Assembly: GCA_039545315.1 (NCBI GenBank)
Contig: BCIM01000009.1
Coordinates: forward strand, 1-64,000
Direction: 5' to 3'
DNA: 64,000 nt
Origin: Kondoa malvinella
Taxonomy: Eukaryota > Basidiomycota > Agaricostilbomycetes > Agaricostilbales > Kondoaceae
Under the pieces are notes generated by a model that was not told where the DNA came from, searched no databases, and was given only the letters and a program-made list of their open reading frames with translations. Made by a program: the position numbers and the translations under genes. Below are positions 25,177-35,301 of this stretch, piece after piece (the first letter of the stretch is position 1; each line of letters begins with the position of its first letter).

Positions 25177-28100
25177 ATGAACCCGATGATGCAACAGCAA
25201 CCGGTAGCAGCAGCAAGAGCAGGGACGCTCCCAGCAGGAACCAGCGTTCGTATAGGCGTTTACAAAGTCTACATTGAGCGCTTCCTCTCTGAAGGTCCGC
25301 TATTGCCTGTCTCCTGCCAGCATGGAAAGGCAAGTTCATGCTGTTGTCTTGGTCAGGTGGATTCGCGCATGTCTATTTGGTCAGATCTACATCGCCTATC
25401 CCACCTGAATCAGAGCAAACGTTGCATGTCCTCAAAAGGCTTGCGGTACCTGATAAGGTGCAGCTACAATTCGTCAGGAAGGAAGTCGACATTATGGTGA
25501 GTTGCGTGTTAAGCGTACATTACTGCATAGTCTCATACACTTTGGCCTTTGATAGAAAGCTGTCAGCGGGAACAAGCATATCGTCAATTTCATTGAAGCT
25601 TCAGCCTCGGAATTGCCAAACAAGAGCGGTTATGAAGTCTTTATTCTTATGGAGTATGCGCCTGGTTAGTCTCAGATCAGCTGTTTGTGCTATATGTACT
25701 GACGAATGGTCTGTAGGTGGTGGGATCATTGATATGATGAACACAAGATTGCAGAATCGCTTGACGGAAAGCGAGATTCTAAAGATCTTCTCGGATACAG
25801 TCGAGGTATGTCTATCTTTCGCTCATAGTCTACTTGTTTTGACTGAGTTGAGCAGGCCGTCGCGCATATGCACCGTCTTAATCCACCCCTCATGCATCGA
25901 GACCTAAAAGTAGAAAACATCCTGCTTGCTTCTCCGTCCTGTTACAAGCTATGCGACTTTGGATCAGCAACAACACCTCTAGCACAAGCTGCGCAAACAA
26001 TACCAGAGATTCAAGCCCTCGAAGCAGACCTTAATCGGACTACTACTCTTCAATACCGCGCGCCTGAAATGTGCGACGTCTGGGCTCGAAAACCGATTGG
26101 TCTTCCGGCTGATGTTTGGGCGCTCGGTGTGTTTCTGTACAAACTGTGCTACTACACTACTCCGTTTGAAGAGGATGGGATACTGGCTATCCAGCATGTC
26201 CAGTACAAGTTTCCCTCATATCCGGCATACTCGCCAGCTATACGAGAATTGATAGGTAGGCTGCTCATAACATATACCTATTCTTGACTGAGTATGATTA
26301 GCGAGCATGCTACAAGAATCAGCGAATGCGCGACCGACTATAACGCAAATTCACCATCAAGTATGTCGATTGCGAGGGACCACTCCTTCCATCCAACAAC
26401 AAACATCGAAGATAAGATCTCCAAGTCAAGAAGAGAACCCTCCTCTACCTCGGAGACCATTAAAGAAACCTTCACCGATGCCGCCGCAGCCAAATGGTGA
26501 CTCTACATCCCTCTTCACTTCCTCTGCCTCTTCAATACCGTCGCCTCAAGCAGAGGCGCTGAAAGACTCAATACAGCCCATGCGCAGAGGAAGACCTGCT
26601 ATCGGAAACAAGCCAGAACAGGCCCCAGCGCATAGCAACTCGGGCTTCAGCGATGCCTTTAGTCCATCAGCTGCAAGCAATGGGAGTGCAAAGTCTCCTT
26701 ATGCCGACTTTGAAGACGCTTTCCCAGCTATCGACGATTTCGCTCCTTCTGCCCAATCATCTGTAGATACTTCGACCACACCAACACTCTCGCCACAAGC
26801 TCTAGTACAGTCCCCTACACCTACACAAGAAGGACCTGTCGCATCAGCCAAAAGCAGCTTTGACCGAAATAATCTAGCAGAGCCAGATGCGATTGAGAGA
26901 TCGGCTTCTGGCTTCAAGAATTTGCTTTCCCCTGCCGATACCGGGGCAAGATTACCAAACAAGCCTGATCGAAGCTTTGTTGCTTCACCTCGCTCTTTAG
27001 ACCGTTCTCGCGTTGGGCCAAGCACATCGTCTCTTAGCAGTCTCACCAAGCCAGATGCGCCAGTGAAGCCTGCCAATCTCTCTTTGGACTCCTCATCCAG
27101 TCGATCTGGTGGTAGTAAACGGCCATATCTGGTCAGCGAAGCCTCGCAGACATCGCCTGTCTTATTGGAGAAGTGGTGGAAGGAGAAGATGGCTTTGGAG
27201 CAGGAAGAAGGAGTAGACGAGAAGTCACCGAAACCTTCAGACATACGAAAGGCTGCTTCGCGAGAACAGTCTGGCGATCTGTGGTCGGACGTACAGCCTA
27301 CCAACGGAAAACCTTCGCCTTCGCCGATTGCAAGACGAGACCTGCTCGATAGCTCGCCTCCTCACTCACCGCAGACTACAGCAGAAGACGCTCGCGCACA
27401 AACGGCAGATGTTCTCTCTTCCTTGCGCGACAATGTTCAAAGCTCGACAACGCTGCCGACACCTCGTACCGACTACCCTGAACAGACGGCTGAAGAGCGC
27501 TTCCCAGCTATCCCGTCTGCTCAGAGTACTGGCTTTTCAAGCTTGACGAAGAAGCCAGCCAAGCCTACGTATCTTCGAGCAACGGCTTCAGAAATTTCAG
27601 AATCCAGCGACGAAGAGGATGCACAGCCAGAACAACTGGACAGACCGAATCGACTAAGTCCCATGCCTGCAGCATCTATGCCAATATCTGTCTCGCCTGT
27701 ATCAAGTACCAGCACAATGTCAACGTCTGCCACAAGCGGTAACTTTGATCTCAATCTTGCTGTCTCAAATATTCACAAATTTGCACCGCCGGCTCAAGAT
27801 GATACTCCAACAACTTCTATGACCCCCAAAGTACAGTCTCCTCCGCCAATGCATGCCCCTGTTCCTACCAAGACGAAATTTGCGATATCCAAGTGAGTTG
27901 TTACGTGTTTAGAGACGCCTGACTGAATTCCGTGCAGTCTTGTGTCCAGATACGAACAGAGCGGTTTTGATCCTTCAAAATCGCCAGACATGAGCTCCAG
28001 ACAGATGCGACCCGGATCCAACGTTTCGTCAAACAGCCAGTCTACCTCAGCGACGAGTCCGCGTTTCAGCTACACACCCGAAATGACCAGTAACGCGTCT

Positions 28101-28316
28101 CCTCGTCAACCTTTCAAACCTACCCGACCGGTCTCACCACCCAGTCCGGAAGAATCCTTTGGCGGAGTAAAGAACATGGCGAGTCGCTGGCAGCAGAAAG
28201 TCGCTGAGCAGAGCGGCGTGCGCCAGAATAGCCCAGGAAGCGCGACCGGAGACAGTGGGGTGCAAAGGTCGAAAACGATAGGCAGAGGGAACCGCCAAGA
28301 ATGGAAAGCTGTATAG
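25177..28316 (+). CDS. Ark1/Prk1 (NAK) family Ser/Thr kinase
   Basis: The N-terminal kinase domain is built from short exons: SVRIGVYKVYIERFLSEG then GFAHVYLV (Gly-rich loop of the NAK type), HVLKRLAVPD (catalytic Lys), FILMEYAPG, HRDLKVENILL, CDFGSAT and TLQYRAPEMCD. The large insert after DFGSAT and the short activation segment are typical of Ark1/Prk1/Akl1 and human AAK1/GAK. A long Ser/Pro-rich tail (26350-28316) follows in one big exon plus a short last exon. It contains poly-Pro motifs (PPLPRRPLKKP) that can recruit SH3 proteins such as Abp1. These kinases phosphorylate Pan1, epsins and Sla1 to switch off actin assembly at endocytic patches. The 3' end is only 10 bp from the convergent gene. 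Confidence 0.92.
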
Positions 28317-28326
28317 AACCGAAATC

Positions 28327-30485
28327 TCATACACTCTGCACCGCTGTATCTAACCAGGCTTGTAACAATGCGCTTGGATCGGCTGAACTGGCTGTCACAT
28401 ATTCATGCTGAGCCGCGGCTGATGCTGATATGCGTTGACCAGCTGATATTTTGAGCATCGACATGACCAAGTCGGCTGGGGCGGATGCAGGAGTAGGGAG
28501 ATTAGGCAAGATCACCTCGAGAGATTTGGCTGGCATGTCGGCGAAGCTAACGCGGCTGAAGTCAGGCATATGCTTGCTTTCCTGTATGGCAAGTCAGCAG
28601 TCGGTCTAATGGCTAATATTCATGTCCTTACAGGCCATGTCTTTGTAGTAGGAGTACCGAGCACATTGAATATGCTCCCAATGAGTGCAATGTCACCGAC
28701 ATCTCCTTTGAAGATCATCGAGCGGATAGGTTTACGTTTCTGTAATCGCTACTTGAGCGAAAGGTTCATCACCCGAAAATACAGAAAGCTTACCTTGATC
28801 GTCTGAACAGCCCAAGGCGGCATCGTTTCCAGGGCATCGCTGACATCTTCCTCTTCAGCTGGCGGCTCTTTGCAATCCGTGAAGAAGGCAGCAATGGTCA
28901 CACCGAGAGCCCATATATCACAAGCAAAAGGATCGTAGGATTTGTAGCCAAACAGTAATTCTGGTGCTCGACAGGCGCTATCCTTCTGTGTCAGAAGGCA
29001 ATTATCCGGCAAACAGACAGAGCTCACCCTGTTCCTATATCACAGCACATTGTATCCGCTGTCTCGGTGGAAGTAGGTCCAGCATATGCGATCCCAAAGT
29101 CGATCAGAACGATTTGGCCTTTGGAACCGATGACAAAATTTGATGGATTGATATCACGATGAGCGACCCCTTGAGCATGTATGTATTCAACAGCAAGGCA
29201 GATTTGTCGTATGAGAGCTTGAGCAGCGGCGGCGAAATGGAGACATCCTTGTGGTGTGAACGTCGGATCGTCGAGAAGAGATGTAAGAGTGAGTGGGTAG
29301 TAAGGCATGATTAGATGATGGTAATCTTTGACAGCTGCATAATCGAGTAGAGGGACAATCTAGCAATCAAATCAGCATTCTCCTTGGTTACTTGGCATGG
29401 GACATACTTGAGCACATTGCAGCGATTGCAGTATCTTCACTTCTCTAGCTACATTATGCGGTTGAGGCAGAGTCATTGTACTTGCTCTCTTCACCACTAC
29501 CCAACCTGCCAACCCTTCGTGCAACCTTGCAGGTACCCTGGCATCCGCGTGTACAGGCACGCGATGCTCTGAGCATAGTCTGTTTGCCAGACAGACGGAC
29601 TTTGACATGTACAATTGATCTAACAGATTTGCGCTTTTCATCCACGATCCAAAGGTGATGTCTTCGTCAAGGGTGAGAGTTTCGAAGTGTTGAAGCTCGA
29701 CAGCGGACAAGTTGTCGAATGCAGGTGCGCGACCGGCTGAGCCAACGAGTTTCGGTGCGATAGTGACAACGATTGCATCCAATACTTCCTGCTGGCTGAG
29801 CAAAGAAGGAAGAAAGCGGAGTCCAGCTTCAATAAAGATAGATGCTAGATGATATTGATCGTGTAATATGACCAGAAGGGCTTGTATTGAGATCCGACCG
29901 TCCATACATGGCAGAGGGATGAAAGATGTACCAACAGCGTGCAGTGCGGCCGCTCTAGCTTGACCTTCTGAGCTGTTAAAGACAGTTTCGGAGCATGCGA
30001 TCCAGATGTTCCGTCCAGGGGAAAAGAGACGACGCGAGCGGGAAGACTGGATATCAGGATCAAGAATGACTACTTGCGGCTGGTTGATTACTCCTGGTAT
30101 TTCTCGCACTGCGCGTCGAGCTTTCTATCAGCAGTAGCGTTTTGGCGACACATCAAGACTCACCCGTTAGCTGAGAGTCATCAGCTTCCAGAGTCTTCCA
30201 CGTGACGAGCACCGCATCATGCTGGTTGCGTAGACTGCCGAATCGCTCTCAGCTCTCACGTCCCACTAGGACCTGGGCAAAGACTGACTGAAACGTCAAG
30301 AGCATGCTTTCCTTTCCGCTGAGGATCAAACGCGGCTGACCCTCTTGCGCAGCGATTCGACCATCCATAGACTGCGCATAGGCTACAGTGACCCAAGATC
30401 TTGATGGAGATTTTGACCTAGTAAACATTTTGGCGACGAAAGCTTGACAGCGCGCGTGATTGTCCATTTTTTGCTTTGTAGTCAT
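28327..30485 (-). CDS. Fusion of RIB7-type reductase and CAK1-like protein kinase
   Basis: About 590 residues. The N-terminal part is a RibD C-terminal-type reductase (2,5-diamino-6-ribosylamino-pyrimidinone 5'-phosphate reductase of riboflavin synthesis): [53 protein letters not shown] strand, IFIEAG, then [14 protein letters not shown] single exon (about 29410-30120) then continues without a stop into a kinase N-lobe: GWVVVKRAS (ATP-binding Lys), [10 protein letters not shown] (helix C Glu). Later exons carry [33 protein letters not shown] and [13 protein letters not shown] classic Gly-rich loop is absent, as in CAK1-type CDK-activating kinases. HRDIN has Asn where HRDxK normally has Lys. 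The two activities are unrelated; this could also be two overlapping genes with an internal start at the Met after TFGSW. Confidence 0.72.
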
Positions 30486-30518
30486 TCTTTGCGCGTGCAA
30501 AGCTGGGACAGACAACAA

Positions 30519-32086
30519 ATGGCTGCCCTGCTAAATCGGCGTTCGAGCGCTCTTGTCCAGAATCAACGAACTACCCGCTCGACTATGGATCTGCACACGG
30601 ACTTGAAGGGACGTGAAGAGGTGCCAGAGGAGTTAGCGGATACAGTCTGGTACTTTGCTTATCGTCATGATATGGCATGGTCAACGCTCAAAAAAGGTCG
30701 AAAAGCGGTCGCAAAGAATGTCTGGCTGTGTGAGTTCCTGCTGTCGCTGTATAGTTTACGCTTAATGCATCTTATAGCTTTCGACTTTCGAGGCATCCCA
30801 TATTGTGAACCTGCGCTTCCATCATGCATGTAAGTCTACGCACAGCCGTGGTTGAGAGCTCGGTCCGCTGATGCCTGTGCATAGCATTAAAGGTGTCAAC
30901 GATCAAGGTACATAGGCTGCCAAGCGGTCACTAGGCATGGCTGATCATCGCTGCAGAATGGCAATCCGCAGCAGGGCTCGACGATTCAGAGAAATATCAG
31001 CGATATCTGCACGACCGTTGCTGTCCTGGTGTACCATTTCAGAAGGGCTACCAGCTGCCAAATCTTGAGGTTCGCATACGAATCTCGTGCTGGATCGCTA
31101 TCTCATTTCTGCATAGGGCCTGCTGTTCCGCATATCAAGAAAGAAGCTCAAAGAGTTGACAACATATGAAGGCTCCTGGGGCTACTCTTCCCCTAACATG
31201 GGCTACGAACTCCGCCAAATCCAAGCTGAAACTTTCGTGCAAGAATTCGAGACCAGCAACGAAAAGCCTTTGCAATGCAGCGCATACATTCTCGTCGCTA
31301 CAGAAGCAGCTCGACAACCTCATCTCGCGCCCACTACTGCTTGCTGGCGGTCTGTCCTTCGTCCTGTATACGGCCACGTCCTCTCTCAATCATACATCAG
31401 TCAGTTCTTCGTCATTCGACCCTACGCTGAGACCAGAGCAAAGCGATACGCCTCGATCTTTATTCGTCTGCTCTATGGTCCTGTGAGTACATCACTTTGA
31501 TCTACAATATCCTCTTACAGGGATTATAGGCTTTCCTGCTATCTTATGCGACTTTATCAGTCTTTGGATCATCTACTACCTTTCCAGCTAGTCTCTTTCT
31601 TCACGTGACACGTTCAGTACTGTTTGGTACGCACAGATTGGCTTTGCTCTTTGAACGGATCCTTCGTCCAGCGGTTGGCAGCGGTTTTGACAATACATGA
31701 GGGTGTCGGAGTGAGGCAAGCATCGGATCAAGCGTATGCGGACGCTTGCGACTGGGTAGAAGCTTGCAGGCTGTGAGCAGCTACAAGGCGAGTCGACAGA
31801 GGGCCAATGGCGGTTTCGACCTGTAAGCTCAAGTACTCTCAACTCTACTGCAGATGTCCATCAGCTGATCAGTTTCTTTCAGAATGCATGACCTATCTCT
31901 CTAGCTGACGTGACTAATCCTTTCGATGTTTTGATGACTTTCGCTCTTTGGCTCAGAACCGCTCGACTCAATCTATTGTTGTTGATGCTTGCCCTCCTAC
32001 TCTCTACTCTCTATGTGATCTGTCTCCCTTTCGTCTTTATCAACCTTACGGTGGCTGCGTTTTTGGATATCTTATCATTGTCATGA
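30519..32086 (+). CDS. Unknown multi-exon membrane protein
   Basis: I do not recognise this family. Starting at 30519 (33 bp from the divergent RIB7-kinase start), the frame runs MAALLNRRSSALVQNQ, EEVPEELADTVWYFAYRHD, FDFRGIPYCEPALPSC, QEWQSAAGLDDSEKYQRY, CCPGVPFQKGYQLPNLE, RISRKKLKELTTYEG. Later exons, each joined through GT-AG introns in matching phase, give a hydrophobic segment AFLLSYATLSVFGSSTTF (about 31540) and a second at the end (LNLLLLMLALLLSTLYVICL, then PFVFINLTVAAFLDI), finishing at 32086. A soluble N-terminal half and two or three membrane segments at the C-terminus are suggested. The last two junctions are my inference and less certain than the first five. Confidence 0.45.
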
Positions 32087-32274
32087 GAGGCACAAGTCGG
32101 GCCAGGTGGAAGAATTTTCCCTGAAGCTGCAGACTTCACCTCCTGATTATGTCTCCTCATCGAGCCCGAAAAGATGAGTCGCGGGCAACGATAGAATCGA
32201 CTGGGCCCTGGTTGTCCATTTTCTTCAAGCTGGTTTTTCCCTGCGTCCCCAGCAAAACGAGGCGGACTTGCAAT

Positions 32275-32279
32275 AAAAA
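32275..32279 (-). terminator. Pol III T-run terminator
   Basis: Five T on the minus strand, 18 nt after the tRNA-Gly 3' end, the usual RNA polymerase III stop signal. Confidence 0.6.
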
Positions 32280-32297
32280 GAAGGCCCAAGGAGCAGA

Positions 32298-32420
32298 TAC
32301 GTTTGGAGGGACTCGAACCCTGACCGGAAATTGTCAGTTTTTCGGTTTTGAGATGTTGTGTTGTAGCTTACCCCTTCTACTGCTTGGAAGGCAGTAATAA
32401 TACCCATATACGACAAACGT
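32298..32420 (-). tRNA. tRNA-Gly (anticodon UCC) with a 52-nt GT-AG intron in the T-arm
   Basis: Read on the minus strand, the 5' exon (32372-32420) gives acceptor ACGTTTG, a D-arm with GGG, and an anticodon arm ACTGC-CTTCCAA-GCAGT (anticodon TCC at 32386-32388), closely matching eukaryotic tRNA-Gly(UCC). The 3' exon (32298-32319) holds the B box GGTTCGAGTCC, the 3' acceptor CAAACGT (seven perfect pairs with the 5' side) and discriminator A. Between them lie 52 nt (32320-32371) beginning GTAAGC, with CTGAC about 14 nt from a TCAG end. Removing them gives a T-stem GGGGG/CCCTC (one G-U pair), variable loop AGAA and a 71-nt tRNA. Without removal no T-stem of five pairs forms. A TTTTT Pol III terminator lies at 32275-32279, 18 nt downstream. 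Confidence 0.82.
32320..32371 (-). other. mRNA-type intron inside tRNA-Gly
   Basis: A 52-nt insert with a GTAAGC 5' end, CTGAC branch-like motif and TCAG 3' end, the same size and signals as protein-gene introns in this window. It interrupts the 5' strand of the T-stem (about position 51/52 of the tRNA), not the canonical 37/38 site used by the tRNA-splicing endonuclease. CTGAC also pairs with GTCAG near the 3' end. Confidence 0.7.
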
Positions 32421-32734
32421 GCATCACGTGACCGCAGGTCGTTGTTGAATGACTGGCACAAACAAACTATATATTTTCATTTTTCCGAAAGCGTAGAATT
32501 TACGAAAAGTTGGTTCGCAAAAGGCGACGCTCTGCCAAACTAATCAAACGCCTGCATGATGGCTGGCACTACGCAGCAGTGCGCATGGTCGGATATATCT
32601 GGGGAGCAAGACAGCAGCAGAATTGGAGAAGAAGAAAAGCAGCAGGCGAGATTTGAGGAAAAGGTAGATGGAAACACCATGTCAATTTGCGCCAGGAGAG
32701 CGCGGTGATTGGGCCGGGGCGGGATGTTAGTCTT

Positions 32735-33009
32735 GTACCGAAGTTTCTCGCTATATGCTTGAAGCGATGCCAATCGAGAATATCGTTCATCGTTCATNCA
32801 ACGTTTATGTACCGAAGCTTCTCGCTATATGCTTGAAGCGATGCCAATCGAGAATATCGTTCATCGTTCATCGCTCGCTATATGCTTGAAGCGATGCCAA
32901 TCGAGAATATCGTTCATCGTTCAAACTCCTGCGTTATCAGGGCCAGGCTTGTTCCGAAGCTTCTAGCTGTATGTACGAAGCGATGCCAATCGAGAACATC
33001 GTCAACCGC
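32735..33009. repeat. Imperfect tandem repeat, about 50-70 bp unit, three to four copies
   Basis: Copies begin at about 32735, 32809, 32874 and 32951. The shared core runs from CTCGCTATATGCTTGAAGCG through ATGCCAATCGAGAATATCG and ends in TTCATCGTTCA. The first three are nearly identical and the fourth is diverged. One unresolved base (N) lies between copies 1 and 2 at 32798, so copy number may be wrong in the assembly. Units contain the palindromic CCGAAGCTTC. No protein-coding sense is seen, and the units lack the spacer regularity of a CRISPR array. The remaining sequence between the tRNA and ALG12 (32421-33395) shows no supported gene. Confidence 0.75.
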
Positions 33010-33395
33010 GAAGCTTCGGCAATAGCACGTCTAGCTTTGCCAGAAACTCATGTATTGTCTCGTCCTGGAAGGACGAGGAGTCACTATTCTAGAGCAGGCA
33101 GCGCATGTCATGTTATTGCAGTGTTCTAATGCCTTGAAGAGACCATCAGTCGCCAACATCATACCCAACATTTGCCTGGCGTCTCTGAGGTGATCATTGA
33201 TTCTGAGGCGAGGTAGCATCGCAGCCCCATAGCACCTGTATAACGCTATCAGAGCAAGAACGTCAAAAGCTAATCGCCGCAAACCTTCGCACAACATCTT
33301 CGGCCTGACCTGAGTGTATTCGAGCCGCAGTATGATCGCCTATCCCATTATCAATATCGAATAGGAGTCTACAGCTTGCAGACTGACCTGGAAGA

Positions 33396-35096
33396 CTAAG
33401 GTATTGCGGTACGTGTCTTCGACACCCACACTTGTTCCGCATATACGGGCACAGGTAATCGCAGCTTGTCCATCACTATCCCCCTTTCCATTCCAGCATA
33501 TCCCCGGATGGCAGCGCCCACAACAAAATACTCATGCGCAAGAAAATCATGCACGACCAAATAATCAAAAGATGTAAAGTCGGTAGTGCTTTCATTCCGA
33601 TCGTAAAAGACATGATCTCGATCCAACTGCGTAAAGAGAGTAGCACCAGTCATTGCAGAGTAGGAGTCGATGTGAACTTGAATCTTGTCTTCCTTTGGCA
33701 GAGAGGCATCTTGGGCGATAATGTCATGAAGCGCCAGCATAGCAACACCGCCAGGGTAGTTGTGGTAAGAAATAAAGGTGCTAAAGATTGTATGTGCCAT
33801 TGCTGTGCTGAAGATGGTCAGGATTGCGAGCCTCTTGAACAGTTTCGGGATGCGCCTGAAGGATATGAGGTGCAGCCTATAGTTTGAGCGTGGACCTTAC
33901 CATGAGAGAAGACCATGAAGAGCAGCAGCATTCAAGAGCGGAACACTGTATATCATGAAGCGCCATTCTTTGTGACCGAGCTGGCTAAGCAGGAGTATGC
34001 TGACGATAGGAGCAGCTGCCAAGCACAGAGCTGACCGATCGCTGATAATTGATAACATGAGAAGAGGGTAGCAGAGCAGTAGTAGTTTAGGTAGAGCTGA
34101 TGTAAAGTAATGATGCAAAGGAGACGTCTGTCCTGAGTCGTCAGCATGAACCGGTCAGAAGAGGAGACGACATACTCCCCATTCAGAGGATTTGCCATCG
34201 AAGACATTGAAAAGTATTCCTTCGAGCTCTGGCCAGATGAACGCTTTTTGCCAATAATGACCATCCACGACCGTTGATATGACTAAATACGACGTTATGC
34301 AAGGGCAATACACTTCCGTGCTCGCTCACCGAGTAACGCAAGCGTAATACCAGCAGCCAGCACCAATTGCTTCAACGGATAACCAGATATGAAGTGCTGG
34401 GCCGTCACAGGTATAAGCAATGCGACAAGCTCAGCTCGCAGGATGGCAGCCGTGGTAGCGAGCATTGCGAACCCTGTCACACGTTGTGCTGAGGAGCCGG
34501 ATAGTAGCTTCGCCAGAGCAACTTGCGCTGAACCCAACAGTCAGCACAAGACAATCGCAGCTTATTAAGCTGACCGAAAGGGAATGCTAGCATATTGGGC
34601 AGAGTACGACCAGCGTAATACGGTATATGAAATTGAAGGGCGCTCATAAGCACGAAAGGCGTTGCTGTCCTGCGCGGAAGAGACCTGGCCAAGTATAACA
34701 AACTTGACGCATTAAATGTCGCCAGCACAAGGCGCACGATGACTTGCGTATGGAGCAGGGTGTATCGAGGACATAGGAGCCTCCATAGCTGCTGTACAGG
34801 CCAGGCAGCGCCAGATAGCAGCAGAGTTCCGACGAAAGAGCGCGGAACTGGACTCGGGTGTTCAAAGTGATCATACTGCCGTAGTCCAACATAAGAGAAG
34901 CACAGACACGGACAAATAGTGAGGAGACCTTGGCTATGTTTTCGGCAGGCCCATAGTGAAGCAGATCATGTACTGCATGCAGCGTGAACGATTCTTCGAC
35001 TTTGGTGAACGGGACAAGCAAGACGTGAAGCCAGCACACAGCGAGCAGAAGACAGCTAGCCGCTTTGAAGCTATTGGAGAGCCTCCTTGGGCGCAT
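33396..35096 (-). CDS. ALG12: ALG12: dolichyl-P-Man alpha-1,6-mannosyltransferase
   Basis: ER membrane GT22 enzyme that adds the eighth mannose to the lipid-linked oligosaccharide for N-glycosylation. From 35096: a first membrane segment (CLLLAVCWLHVLLVPFT) followed by the family loop TKVEESFTLHAVHDLLHYGP; after an intron YDHFEHPSPVPRSFVG, FVLMSALQFHIPYYAGRTLPN as a conserved loop, then WQKAFIWPELEGILFN, KSSEWGTSPLHHYFTSALP, LGHKEWRFMIYSVPLLN, NYPGGVAML and VHIDSYSAMTGATLF. The order and the HKEWRF motif are diagnostic. The KVEESF loop contains the catalytic Glu of GT22/GT-C enzymes. Length about 490, slightly shorter than yeast Alg12. Introns are short and phase-consistent. Confidence 0.93.
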
Positions 35097-35301
35097 TAGA
35101 CTGGATACTGTAGTCGTTAATGGCCATGCAGATCAAAGCAACTTGAAGTCGAGGACAGAGTAGACGAAACGAGGAGTGCGGAAGCAATTTCATACGTGCG
35201 CAACATCATACTATTAATACTATATAGTGTGCTATTTTATATCAAACAGAATTGTCCGTGAGAGCCCAAGTCAGACGATTTTTCTACCCCTACAAAGCCT
35301 T

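Noticed and set aside
26699..27304. Minus-strand frame (201 codons) opposite the Ark-type kinase tail
   Set aside because: Shadow of the Ser/Pro-rich coding tail; no domain and no splice context.
32298..32420. Canonical 37/38 intron in the tRNA-Gly
   Set aside because: The anticodon loop CTTCCAA and both stem halves are already contiguous, so no insert exists at that position.
32735..33009. CRISPR-like repeat array
   Set aside because: Few copies, variable spacing, copies abut or overlap, and the host is a eukaryote; it is a tandem repeat.
33031..33297. Small minus-strand gene next to ALG12
   Set aside because: The 88-codon frame looks mildly protein-like but has no start context, family match or clear splice partners.
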